Assembly: GCA_009377495.1 (NCBI GenBank)
Contig: WHTZ01000049.1
Coordinates: 1 to 48,276, forward strand
Origin: Luteitalea sp.
GTDB taxonomy: Bacteria; Acidobacteriota; Vicinamibacteria; Vicinamibacterales; Vicinamibacteraceae
DNA length: 48,276 nt
Direction of reading: 5' to 3'
Shown: positions 34,722-42,744 of the stretch, piece after piece
Layout of the letters: every line of letters begins with the position of its first letter
How positions within the stretch are numbered: position 1 is the stretch's first letter
The notes under the pieces: generated by a model
Database searches by the model: none
What the model saw: only the letters and a program-made list of their open reading frames with translations
What the model was told of the DNA's origin: nothing
Program-made: the position numbers and the translations under genes

Positions 34722-35702
34722 ATGACCGTACGACCTGGTATGCGACTCGTTGTGGTGTTTGGGGCTGCCATCGTGGGGCTGGCAGGCGTGGCCTCGGCAC
34801 AGGATGGCCAGTTCGAGCGGACGCTCTCCGTTTCCGGTCCGGTCACCTTGGAGGTGAAGACGGCGTCGGGCGGCATCACGGTCCGGCGCGGCGGCGGCGG
34901 GACCGTTCAGGTGAAGGGCACCATCCGCGCGCATAGGCGCTGGCTTGAAATGGGCGATGTGGCCGCCTATATACGGGAGGTCGAAGCGAAGCCGCCAATT
35001 GCGCAGGACGGAAACCGCATCCGACTGGCGTTACCCGAAAAGGAAGAAGTCAGGAGACGGCTCTCGATCAGCTATGACGTGACGGTACCAGCAGAGACCG
35101 ACGTTACCGCAGACAGCGGTTCGGGCAGCATCACGATCGATGGCCTGGAAGGGACTGCGCAGGCCGAGGCCGGTTCGGGCAGTGTTCACGTCTCGAACGT
35201 CGCAGGTCGCGTTCGCGCCCACACAGGCTCGGGCAGCGTGACACTCGAGGCCGTGGGGCAGGGCGCGGAGGCCGAGACCGGCAGCGGCTCTATCAAGGCA
35301 CGCGATGTGAACAGCGACCTAACAGCGTCGACCGGAAGCGGCCGAATCACCGCCTCCCTTCTGGGGCAAGGCACCGTGAAGGCGCACACCGGGTCAGGAT
35401 CGATTGAGATCTCCGGCATCAACGGCGCGGCCGAGCTCGACTCGAGCAGCGGGGGAATCCGGGTCGACGGCGAGCCCAACGGCGACTGGACCGTTGATGC
35501 CTCGTCGGGCAGCATCACGATCGACGTGCCTGACGAAGCTGCCTTCCGGATCGACGCCCGGTCCAGCTCCGGTTCGATTGACGTCGATCATCCCGTGACA
35601 ATCCAAGGGACGGTCGGCCGAAAGAGGCTCCAGGGTACCGTGCGAGGTGGTGGCAGCCTACTGGCGCTGTCCACGGCCAGTGGCAGCATCAGGGTGCAAT
35701 AA
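34722..35702 (+). CDS. Secreted DUF4097-like protein with GSGSI repeats
   Basis: This 326-aa product starts at ATG 34722 after AGGGAGG. A signal peptide ends at VASAQ. From about residue 130 a repeat of roughly 18-20 residues recurs: TADSGSGSITIDGL, AEAGSGSVHVSNV, AHTGSGSVTLEAV, AETGSGSIKARDV, ASTGSGRITASLL, AHTGSGSIEISGI and so on. The periodic Gly-Ser-Gly-Ser at turns with alternating hydrophobic residues points to a single-stranded beta-helix, as in DUF4097. A periplasmic or cell-surface location is likely. Function is unknown; related proteins are often linked to membrane stress. Confidence 0.85.
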   Translation: MTVRPGMRLVVVFGAAIVGLAGVASAQDGQFERTLSVSGPVTLEVKTASGGITVRRGGGGTVQVKGTIRAHRRWLEMGDVAAYIREVEAKPPIAQDGNRIRLALPEKEEVRRRLSISYDVTVPAETDVTADSGSGSITIDGLEGTAQAEAGSGSVHVSNVAGRVRAHTGSGSVTLEAVGQGAEAETGSGSIKARDVNSDLTASTGSGRITASLLGQGTVKAHTGSGSIEISGINGAAELDSSSGGIRVDGEPNGDWTVDASSGSITIDVPDEAAFRIDARSSSGSIDVDHPVTIQGTVGRKRLQGTVRGGGSLLALSTASGSIRVQ

Positions 35703-35777
35703 GTATATAAATCTGCTGGTCCGAATATATGTTCGCGGCCGAGCACCGTGCGTACCGTGTGACGCCGCGCGGGGACG

Positions 35778-37709
35778 TCACACATCCAATCCCACGGAGC
35801 GCATCAGCTCGATGGCGTTGCTCTTTTGCACCACGCCCGGGCGCAAGCGGTAGTCGAAGTGCATGTGGCCGTCTTCGAGGTGATCCTCGAAGTGCACATT
35901 GGCGCCGCGGGGACCGAGCGTGTCCGCGATGTGCGCTAGCGCCAGATCGTGGGTGGTGACGAGTCCGATGGCACGGCGGTCTACCAGGCCGCGGACGATG
36001 GCTTCGGCCCCAATGCGCCGGTCGTGCGAGTTCGTGCCATGGAGGAACTCGTCGATCAGAAACAACACCGGCGGAGCCTCGTCAGCTTTGTCCATAATCT
36101 GGCGCAGCCGCGTGATCTCCGCGTAGAAGCGGGACGTGCCTTCCTGGAGCGAATCCTGGATCCGAATGGACGCGCCGACGGTCACGGGGGACAACCGTAG
36201 TCGCCGCGCGCGGACCGGCGCGCCCGCCTGGGCGAGTACCGCGTTGACCCCGATCGTTCGGAGGAGCGTGCTCTTGCCCGACATGTTCGAGCCGCTCACG
36301 ACCAGCACTTGCAACGCGCCCGAAGCGCTTGCGCGCACGGGAGCCTGCTCCGCCGAAGCGCTTGCGCGAAGGCGAGTCGAAGGACCGCTGATGCGAACGT
36401 CATTGGGAACCGCCACGTTCTGCGCGAGCAGCGGGTGACCTAGCGCTTCGCCGTCGAAACAGGGCGCGTCCGCAACGAATTCCGGAAAGACGTCGAGCGG
36501 ATGCTCGTAGCGGTAAGCGGCCAACGACGAGAATGCCTCCATCTCGCCTACGGCATTCAGCCAGCGACGCATTGCCGGACCAGACGTTCGCCGCCAGTCT
36601 TCGAGCGCGTAAGCGAGATGGAGATCCCAGAGGAGAAAGGGCGCGATGATCGCCATGAACATGTTGTGGCGGGAATCTACCAGGTCCATCAACCGATGAA
36701 GCTGGGCGATCCGACGTGAGGGCGGTCTGCCTTCGATGTCCAGCTCTGACCGGATCGTCGCCAGGCGCGGTGCGCTGAATCGCTCCGCTTCCAGTCTGTG
36801 GAGGACACCGCCGAGCAGATCGAGATCCTGCGTGGCCTCGGCGGCTTCGTGAATGATCCGGCTCGTCCGCTGCCTGAAAATCCACAGGACCATGGCGACC
36901 GTGACGGCGATGATCAGGAAATAGGGTGGCAGCCAAGCCATGAAGAACCAAGCCATGAAGCTGGCGGTTGGCCTGTCGAGCACGCCGGCTGCAGCCAGGA
37001 AAGACGTGCTGAAGGCGACGATCGCCAGCGCTCCCAACACCGAGAGCACCCACGCCACCACGCGGAACGGCGAGGACTCGAGTATGGGCTCGCGCTCGCC
37101 CCACGCGGCCAGCGCCTCCGGATGGACACCGGTTCGCGCGTTCTCGCCGATCACCGCGAGGTCCTCGCGCAAGTCCTGCTGCGGCGCGAGCTCTACCACC
37201 GCTTCTTGACGAGCGCGAACGGTGTCCGGCAACGCGGGTGCCCTGAGCCAGGCCGCCAGCGTGTCCTCCCCCATGCGAGTACGTGCCGTCGAGAGCAGCT
37301 CGAACAGCGATGCGTTGCCGAAGATGTCCAGGTCTTGCGCGTAGAGGTGGTGCTCGTCGATGAAGCGCGCCCCGGTCTCACCCGTGCCCGCCCAGCGGCT
37401 GTCCAACCGCGCCAGGCCGCGCTCATAAAAGGCCACGGCGCGCGAGAGTGTGGCTCGCTCGGTTTCCACGCGCTGTAGCCGCCCACCAAGCCACCAGGCC
37501 ACGGCCGCCGGAGCGAGCAACCACCAGCCGGAGAACATGCCGGCGCCAAAGGCCGCAATGGCCATCGCGACAGCGACAAACAAGACCAGCAGTCGGAGGT
37601 TACCCAGTGCCACGTGACGCTTGTCTTGCGTGGCCAGCGCCGTGCGGCGCGCCTCCAGGCGGCGCGCGTACTCCTCATGTGGATCAGCGGGAATGGGCGG
37701 GTTCTGCAT
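35778..37709 (-). CDS. Membrane-anchored MutS-like ATPase with an in-frame insertion
   Basis: This 643-aa protein has the C-terminal core of MutS without the mismatch-recognition domain. TM helices lie at about 40-75 (LLVLFVAVAMAIAAFGAGMF, GWWLLAPAAVAWWLGG) and two more pairs at about 215-240 and 250-277. A helical lever region follows. The ATPase has Walker A GSNMSGKST near residue 473 and Walker B VLFLIDEF with the HGTNSHDR signature. The extra segment at residues 439-462 (STRLRASASAEQAPVRASAS) is encoded by a repeat element (see 36321-36368) and interrupts the strand before Walker A. It is the last gene of the run from 42558; its start overlaps the previous gene by 26 nt. Such MutS-like membrane proteins have no established role in mismatch repair. 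Confidence 0.85.
   Translation of the reverse strand: MQNPPIPADPHEEYARRLEARRTALATQDKRHVALGNLRLLVLFVAVAMAIAAFGAGMFSGWWLLAPAAVAWWLGGRLQRVETERATLSRAVAFYERGLARLDSRWAGTGETGARFIDEHHLYAQDLDIFGNASLFELLSTARTRMGEDTLAAWLRAPALPDTVRARQEAVVELAPQQDLREDLAVIGENARTGVHPEALAAWGEREPILESSPFRVVAWVLSVLGALAIVAFSTSFLAAAGVLDRPTASFMAWFFMAWLPPYFLIIAVTVAMVLWIFRQRTSRIIHEAAEATQDLDLLGGVLHRLEAERFSAPRLATIRSELDIEGRPPSRRIAQLHRLMDLVDSRHNMFMAIIAPFLLWDLHLAYALEDWRRTSGPAMRRWLNAVGEMEAFSSLAAYRYEHPLDVFPEFVADAPCFDGEALGHPLLAQNVAVPNDVRISGPSTRLRASASAEQAPVRASASGALQVLVVSGSNMSGKSTLLRTIGVNAVLAQAGAPVRARRLRLSPVTVGASIRIQDSLQEGTSRFYAEITRLRQIMDKADEAPPVLFLIDEFLHGTNSHDRRIGAEAIVRGLVDRRAIGLVTTHDLALAHIADTLGPRGANVHFEDHLEDGHMHFDYRLRPGVVQKSNAIELMRSVGLDV
36321..36368. 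repeat. Two 15-bp direct repeats inside the MutS-like gene
   Basis: CGAAGCGCTTGCGCG occurs at 36321-36335 and again at 36354-36368, separated by 18 nt, and is followed by CGAGTCGAAGGACC. It encodes an Ala/Ser/Arg-rich stretch that breaks an otherwise conserved segment. The composition resembles short dispersed repeats common in GC-rich soil bacteria. The palindromic core AAGCGCTT is in each copy. It keeps the frame, so the insertion is tolerated. Confidence 0.7.
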
Positions 37710-39459
37710 GGGTGCCGCACGGAGCCCCTCGTCGCGTGGAGCTCCCAGTCTCAGTCGTAGCCTTAGTTCGTTTCCCGCTGCTCTCTTTTAGGGTCACCAG
37801 TCTATTTGTTTCGACGTTCTCCCACACTTCACAACATCCGGTCGGCCAGCAGACTCTAATCTCTTTCACGGTGGTGCTCTCTCCCAGCCCAAGGTGCACA
37901 CGCGGGTCGCTCGAGGCAAGGTAGCTTCCATCGGATCGAACCCGTTGGAACCAAGGAGGTGACCCATGCGCGACGATTGTCACCAGAGACCCGAGCCCCT
38001 CGCGATTGCTCACCCGACCTTCAAGCCTTACCGTAATCCAGTGGCCCCGTGAGCCTGAGCGATTCAGAAGCAGTCTAGCTGGACCATTGTTATTGGAAAT
38101 CAGGATATCCACGTCTCCATCGTTATCGATGTCTCCCGCTGCAGCACCGCGACTGACCGTTCGGAGCTCGAGAGCCGTCTCGCCGCCGACTCGGGTGAAA
38201 CGACCCGGCAATTGCTGTCTGAATAACATGTTGATCTGGTGATAAGGATATCCTTGGCCTCGCAGCGCTTCCTCAATCGCCACGGCACCATTGGCCACGA
38301 ACAGATCGAGCAACCCGTCGTTGTCGTAGTCGAGCCACGCCGTGCCGAAGGCCGTGTAAGGGATGCTCCCAGGGCCCAAGCCCAGCTCGAGCGTCACATC
38401 CGTGAAATCGGCCGCCCCGTCATTCCGATAAAGGGTGTTGCTCTCCCGAGTGAGATTCGTCACGAAAATGTCTTCATCTGAGTCTCGGTCGAAATCCGCG
38501 ATCGCGACGCCCATGCCGGCTTCCGGCTCCGCATCGCGGTTGTAGGCGCTGCCCGAGATGAGACCGGCCTCTCGAAATGTGCCATCACCCTGGTTCAGCC
38601 ACAGGTGGTTCGGCGTGCCATCGTTGGCAACGTAAACATCGATTCGTCCATCTCCGTTGAAGTCTCCCATCGCGACCCCGAGGCCCGCTCCTGACGCTCC
38701 GCCGATTCCAGCTTCGTGAGACACGTCCGTAAATCGCCCGTTGCCTTCGTTGCGAAAAAGACCGTCGGGCTGGGGGTCGTAGACTGCGGGATTGCAGTAG
38801 TCTCTCTCTCCAACGGCATCGCGGCAAGACTTGTTACCTCGCACGGTGAAGTCCACGTAGTTGACCACAAACAGATCCAGAGCGCCATCGTGATTGTAGT
38901 CCAGGAAGGCTGCGCTGCTGCCCCATCGTTCATCATCTACGCCAGCCTGCGTCGTAACGTCGGTGAAGGTTCCGTCCCCATTATTCCGATACAACGCATT
39001 TGAACCGAAACCCGTCACATAAAGGTCGGTATACCCGTCGTTGTCGTAATCGCCAGCAGCAACGCCCATCTCAAACGTCTCGCTGCCAAGTCCGGAGCCT
39101 TCGGTCACGTCGGTAAAATGAAGCGAGCCTTTTTCGAGATCGTTTCGAAACAACCGGCCACCGGGCAGGCGGCACTGTTCCGGAAAGCGAAGGCGCTTCC
39201 TTGCAGCCTCCAACCTGACTCCCTGAAGCAGGTAGACGTCGAGATCCCCGTCGTTGTCGTAGTCGAAGAGAGCGAGGCCCGAGCCCATGATTTCAGGAAG
39301 AAAGAACTCTCCGGTGGCTCCGGTACAGTGATCAAAGCGCAATCCCACGCTGCCGGATACTTCCTGAAACACCTCCGCGCTTTCTATGGGAGCGGACGCT
39401 TCGGGCAGAACTGCGGCTATCACCGTCAGCAGGGCTGCAAGCGGATGGATCGATCTCAA
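37684..39459 (-). CDS. CRTAC1-like protein with FG-GAP/VCBS repeats and an ASPIC/UnbV domain
   Basis: This 591-aa secreted protein has a signal peptide (MRSIHPLAALLTVIAAVLP). It carries many calcium-binding-type repeats: LALFDYDNDGDLDVYLLQG, AAGDYDNDGYTDLYVTGFG, FLDYNHDGALDLFVVNYV, MGDFNGDGRIDVYVAN and IADFDRDSDEDIFVTN, ending with AGDIDNDGDVDILISNN. The C-terminus (GHWITVRLEGR, VRSDGSYLASSDPRVHLGLG, VCWPTG) is the ASPIC/UnbV domain. Together these form a beta-propeller surface protein whose function is unknown. It overlaps the TPR gene before it by 4 nt (ATGA) and the MutS-like gene after it by 26 nt, so the three are translationally coupled. Confidence 0.9.
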   Translation of the reverse strand: MRSIHPLAALLTVIAAVLPEASAPIESAEVFQEVSGSVGLRFDHCTGATGEFFLPEIMGSGLALFDYDNDGDLDVYLLQGVRLEAARKRLRFPEQCRLPGGRLFRNDLEKGSLHFTDVTEGSGLGSETFEMGVAAGDYDNDGYTDLYVTGFGSNALYRNNGDGTFTDVTTQAGVDDERWGSSAAFLDYNHDGALDLFVVNYVDFTVRGNKSCRDAVGERDYCNPAVYDPQPDGLFRNEGNGRFTDVSHEAGIGGASGAGLGVAMGDFNGDGRIDVYVANDGTPNHLWLNQGDGTFREAGLISGSAYNRDAEPEAGMGVAIADFDRDSDEDIFVTNLTRESNTLYRNDGAADFTDVTLELGLGPGSIPYTAFGTAWLDYDNDGLLDLFVANGAVAIEEALRGQGYPYHQINMLFRQQLPGRFTRVGGETALELRTVSRGAAAGDIDNDGDVDILISNNNGPARLLLNRSGSRGHWITVRLEGRVSNREGLGSLVTIVAHGSPPWFQRVRSDGSYLASSDPRVHLGLGESTTVKEIRVCWPTGCCEVWENVETNRLVTLKESSGKRTKATTETGSSTRRGAPCGTHAEPAHSR

Positions 39460-40925
39460 GGGTGCTTTGAAAGCTCCTTCTCTGCTGCGTTCAACTCCTC
39501 CCGGATCTGGCTAGCAAGCGCATGTTGATCGAGCGAAGCGGCGAGCTCGGCCGCCTTCCGAGCATATGAAATCCCGCTCTCAAACAGACCGGCCCGGGTA
39601 CACGCATCTGCAAGCGTGTGCAAGAGACGCGGCGAGTAGTCATCTACGACGTCGACGCTGGGCTCGAGAAGAGCGATGACGTCGTGAAATTCGTTGCGCT
39701 CCATCAGCACGCGCGCCAGATTGTATTGGGCCTCCCGGTAGCCTGGCCTGTGTTGAAGCGCCAGCCGGAAGTGCTTGGCAGCCAGCTCCAGATCTCCGTC
39801 CTGCGCTTCGATATACCCGATGTTACTGTGGGCCTCAGCGTAGAAGGGATTGATCTGGAGAGCCTTTCGGAAGGCGCGGCGCGCCTTCAGCCTGTTCCCC
39901 TGGCGACTCAAGACGATGCCGTAGTTGTAATGCGCTTCAGCCGAATCACGGTGCAGAGCAACCGTTTTCTCATAGTACTGGCGGGCCTTTCCCCAATCGC
40001 TGAGGGAGACGTACGCGGCAAGCAGATTGACGTGCGCTTGAACGTAGTCGGGCTGAATCCTCAGGGCCTCATGATAGGCAGCGATGGCCCGCTCGATTTC
40101 TCCCTTGTCCTGGTGGGCGAGCCCTCGTTCCAGGTGGGAGCGGGCGCCCGACCGAAGCGAGACCACGTCGCGCATCAGCGGATCTTCCGGGGCGGGAGCG
40201 GCTCCCCTTGACGAGCGATACAACGCCAGGTGTCTCTCGGCTTTCGCCGTGTCCCCAAGCTTTGTGTAGATCCGCGCCAAGGCGTAATGCGCCGCTCGGA
40301 AGTCACGCGAAATCTCGCATGCCCTGCGATAGCTCCTCTCGGCCAGGCGAAGGTTGCCGGCTGCGAAGTGGACACGGCCCAAGCCGTAGTGAAGAACGGA
40401 TGAATCGGCATGCTCCGTGGCGAGCTGCTCATACAGATTCAGGCTGGCCCGTGCGTTACCAAGAGCGAACAGCGCTTCCGCCAGCTTCAGCCGAGCCGGA
40501 AAGTAGTCGGGTTGTCTGTCGAGAGCGGATTGAAGCGATTCCGCAGCTTGCTCTGTCTCTCCCAATTCCGCCTGGACGGTACCAAGGAGATACCGCCAGC
40601 GAAAGGCTCCAGGCTGGAGAAGGCTCGCACGCTGGTAGGACTGGGCGGCGGATTCAAGCTGCTGGTGCGCCTGAAGCACCATCCCCAGGCGCCCATTAAC
40701 CTCCCCGTCCGCCGGTTTGCGGCGCGCCTCTTCATACGCGGCGCTTACGGTATCCCGGATCGCAGGCTCAAAGAGCTCCACGCGTAGTTGAGGTAAAGGC
40801 GGCAGCCTGTCTGCGCGCGAGTCTTGAGCCGAAGCAGCCAGCGGCAGGAGCAAAAGCCACAGGGCGAGCATACATGCTGAATGGTGGAACCCTGCTAGAG
40901 GGAACCGCTCATTGAGCGGGATCAT
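39456..40925 (-). CDS. Secreted TPR-repeat protein
   Basis: This 489-aa product starts at ATG 40925, inside the end of the FAD-oxidoreductase gene (17-nt overlap). That placement gives a signal peptide (CMLALWLLLLPLAASAQ). Tetratricopeptide repeats fill residues 50-440, e.g. YLLGTVQAELGETEQAAESLQSALD, HYGLGRVHFAAGNLRLAERSYRRA and NLLAAYVSLSDWGKARQYYEKTV, with the usual 34-residue spacing. The C-terminus is helical. It probably scaffolds the neighbouring CRTAC1-like protein in the periplasm; its stop overlaps that gene's ATG. Binding partner and role are inferred from gene order only. Confidence 0.88.
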   Translation of the reverse strand: MIPLNERFPLAGFHHSACMLALWLLLLPLAASAQDSRADRLPPLPQLRVELFEPAIRDTVSAAYEEARRKPADGEVNGRLGMVLQAHQQLESAAQSYQRASLLQPGAFRWRYLLGTVQAELGETEQAAESLQSALDRQPDYFPARLKLAEALFALGNARASLNLYEQLATEHADSSVLHYGLGRVHFAAGNLRLAERSYRRACEISRDFRAAHYALARIYTKLGDTAKAERHLALYRSSRGAAPAPEDPLMRDVVSLRSGARSHLERGLAHQDKGEIERAIAAYHEALRIQPDYVQAHVNLLAAYVSLSDWGKARQYYEKTVALHRDSAEAHYNYGIVLSRQGNRLKARRAFRKALQINPFYAEAHSNIGYIEAQDGDLELAAKHFRLALQHRPGYREAQYNLARVLMERNEFHDVIALLEPSVDVVDDYSPRLLHTLADACTRAGLFESGISYARKAAELAASLDQHALASQIREELNAAEKELSKHP

Positions 40926-42558
40926 ATTCCAAGACCTGGCCGTCCTGGCGTAAGCGCCGGCGCAACTGTTCATAGTCGAGCGCCTGCACGGGGATGTCTC
41001 GGTCGATCGCCATCACGGCCGCAGTCGCCGCCGACTGTCCCAAGATCAGGAAGACCGGCTCCATGCGGATCGACCCGTACGCGATGTGGGACGAGGACAG
41101 ACCAACCGGAACCAGTAAGTTGGTGCACTCGCTCTTCTTGGGCAACAAACTGCGGTAGGCGATCTGGTACGGCTGGCGGGTGGGCACGCCGACGTCACCC
41201 TCGTTCTGAACGTGGCCATCCGCGGTCACATAGCGCTGCACGTTATGGGAATCGACCGTATACGAGCCCATGCCGACCGGTTCCGGCGTTTGGCGCTGGG
41301 TCAGGACGTCTTGCTCGGTCATGACGTAGCTGCCGATCATGCGGCGGGCTTCACGGATGTAGAGCTGGTAGGGCCAGTGGTCATTGTCTGCAAACTCGTC
41401 CTTGGCCAGCCCCCATTCGCTCATGGGCTGCCGCACATCCTGGGGGACGCGAGAGTCGTTGGCCAGAAAATACATCAGGCCCTTCTGATACAGCTCGTGT
41501 TCGCTGACGATTTTCTGTCGTCGCTCATAAGATGCCTCCGGGTACTCATAGTTCATCCCAATGTTATCGGTGCTGAAAGGGCCATGGTTATTGGTATCAG
41601 TCTTGTCGTTGGGGATGGGATCGAACTTGTTAAAGACTTCTCGCCAGCCGGCCTCGAGAACCCTCAGCAGCAGCTCATACTGGCTCGCATCGTAACCCTG
41701 CGGTCTCGGAAAGGGCACACGATTGTCAGGAACCTTGGTGAGACACATTCGAAAGCAGTACGCCTGGATGCGATGGTCCCCCTCGCCAGTCTCTCCCGGC
41801 GGTTCAGAACTGATGCGCGGCAGAAGCCCGCTGGCAGGGTCGCCAGGCACGACATAGGGGTCCACGGCCTGCTTGAAATAGTGTGAGTGATGTCGTGCCG
41901 CTTTCTGCACGCCGTTCCACTGCTCGCCGTAAGCGCTGTTGGACTCGCGGCCCACGTGGTAGTCCACACCTGCCGCAGCCATCAGGTCGCCTTCGTATGT
42001 CGCGTCAATGAACACCTTTGCCCGGTAGGTCTCGCCGTTGAGCATACGGATGGAGACAATGCGAGTCCCGTTCATTTGTACGCCTGATTTCCGGTCGAGC
42101 CAACGATTGCCGCGAACGGGGATATTCAGGTCGGCGATCATGTCGTCGAAGACCTGTTCTGCGACGTGGGGCTCAAAGATCCACATGGTACGCCTCTCAC
42201 CGTCGACGGCAGGCGTGCCCTGGCCGCGGCTTCCGTACTCTTCCCGTTTCTGCCATCGCCACGCCTCAGGATCTTGATAGCGCTGCCACACGCGATGATA
42301 GAACTCTCGTGCCACTCCACCAATGACGCCCTTATCGCCCGTGTCAGTCCAGCCAAGACCACTGCTGCTCATGCCGCCCAGGTGCTCCTCGGGGCAGACA
42401 ATAGCCACTGTCTTGCCCATGCGAGCCACTTGCACGGCAGCCGATACGGCTGCGCTCGTGCCCCCGTAGATGACGACATCGTAGGATTCCGGTTCCGCTG
42501 CCTGGGCCGTGAGCCCCAGGCAGGGGAGCAGTGCCAATGACAAGAGCCGTCGCATCAT
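40909..42558 (-). CDS. Secreted FAD-dependent oxidoreductase
   Basis: This 549-aa product has a signal peptide (LLSLALLPCLGLTAQAAEP) followed by a dinucleotide-binding motif DVVIYGGTSAAVSAAVQVARM. The FAD-dependent oxidoreductase (PF12831-like) signatures continue with HLGGMSSSGLGWTD, VFIDATYEGDLMAAAG and the C-terminal PVGLSSSHIAYGSIRMEP. ATG 42558 was preferred over a TTG two codons earlier. Substrates of this family include sugar-derived and plant phenolic compounds, but none can be assigned here. It lies downstream of the TonB receptor across a hairpin-rich gap and leads the TPR-CRTAC1-MutS series. Confidence 0.87.
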   Translation of the reverse strand: MMRRLLSLALLPCLGLTAQAAEPESYDVVIYGGTSAAVSAAVQVARMGKTVAIVCPEEHLGGMSSSGLGWTDTGDKGVIGGVAREFYHRVWQRYQDPEAWRWQKREEYGSRGQGTPAVDGERRTMWIFEPHVAEQVFDDMIADLNIPVRGNRWLDRKSGVQMNGTRIVSIRMLNGETYRAKVFIDATYEGDLMAAAGVDYHVGRESNSAYGEQWNGVQKAARHHSHYFKQAVDPYVVPGDPASGLLPRISSEPPGETGEGDHRIQAYCFRMCLTKVPDNRVPFPRPQGYDASQYELLLRVLEAGWREVFNKFDPIPNDKTDTNNHGPFSTDNIGMNYEYPEASYERRQKIVSEHELYQKGLMYFLANDSRVPQDVRQPMSEWGLAKDEFADNDHWPYQLYIREARRMIGSYVMTEQDVLTQRQTPEPVGMGSYTVDSHNVQRYVTADGHVQNEGDVGVPTRQPYQIAYRSLLPKKSECTNLLVPVGLSSSHIAYGSIRMEPVFLILGQSAATAAVMAIDRDIPVQALDYEQLRRRLRQDGQVLEYDPAQ

Positions 42559-42571
42559 GGCCAATCACTCT

Positions 42572-42738
42572 GTAGCGAAGCTCCGCCTCAAACCGCCGAG
42601 CCTAGGCGAACCGCGGTGGGGCGGATCTTCGCTACTAGATGCGAGGCCGCCGACGGCGGCCGCGCCTAAGACAGCTTCTAAGGCCGCTCCTTCAGAAACT
42701 TGCTTCATCTCTCACGACTTCGGCCTTAGAAGATGTCT
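42572..42738. repeat. Three consecutive inverted repeats filling the intergenic region
   Basis: First hairpin: 42572-42590 pairs with 42617-42635 (17 of 19 standard pairs plus one G-U). Second: GGCCGCCG at 42645-42652 pairs with 42654-42661. Third: 42669-42686 pairs with 42721-42738 (17 of 18). The third left arm (with AAGACAGCTTCTAAGGCC at 42668-42685) matches the last codons of the adjacent TonB receptor gene (AAGACAGCTTCAAGGCC at 42750-42766) apart from one base. The element looks like a REP/MITE-type repeat or a processing signal in the mRNA between the two genes. Confidence 0.7.
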
Positions 42739-42744
42739 AGCGGA

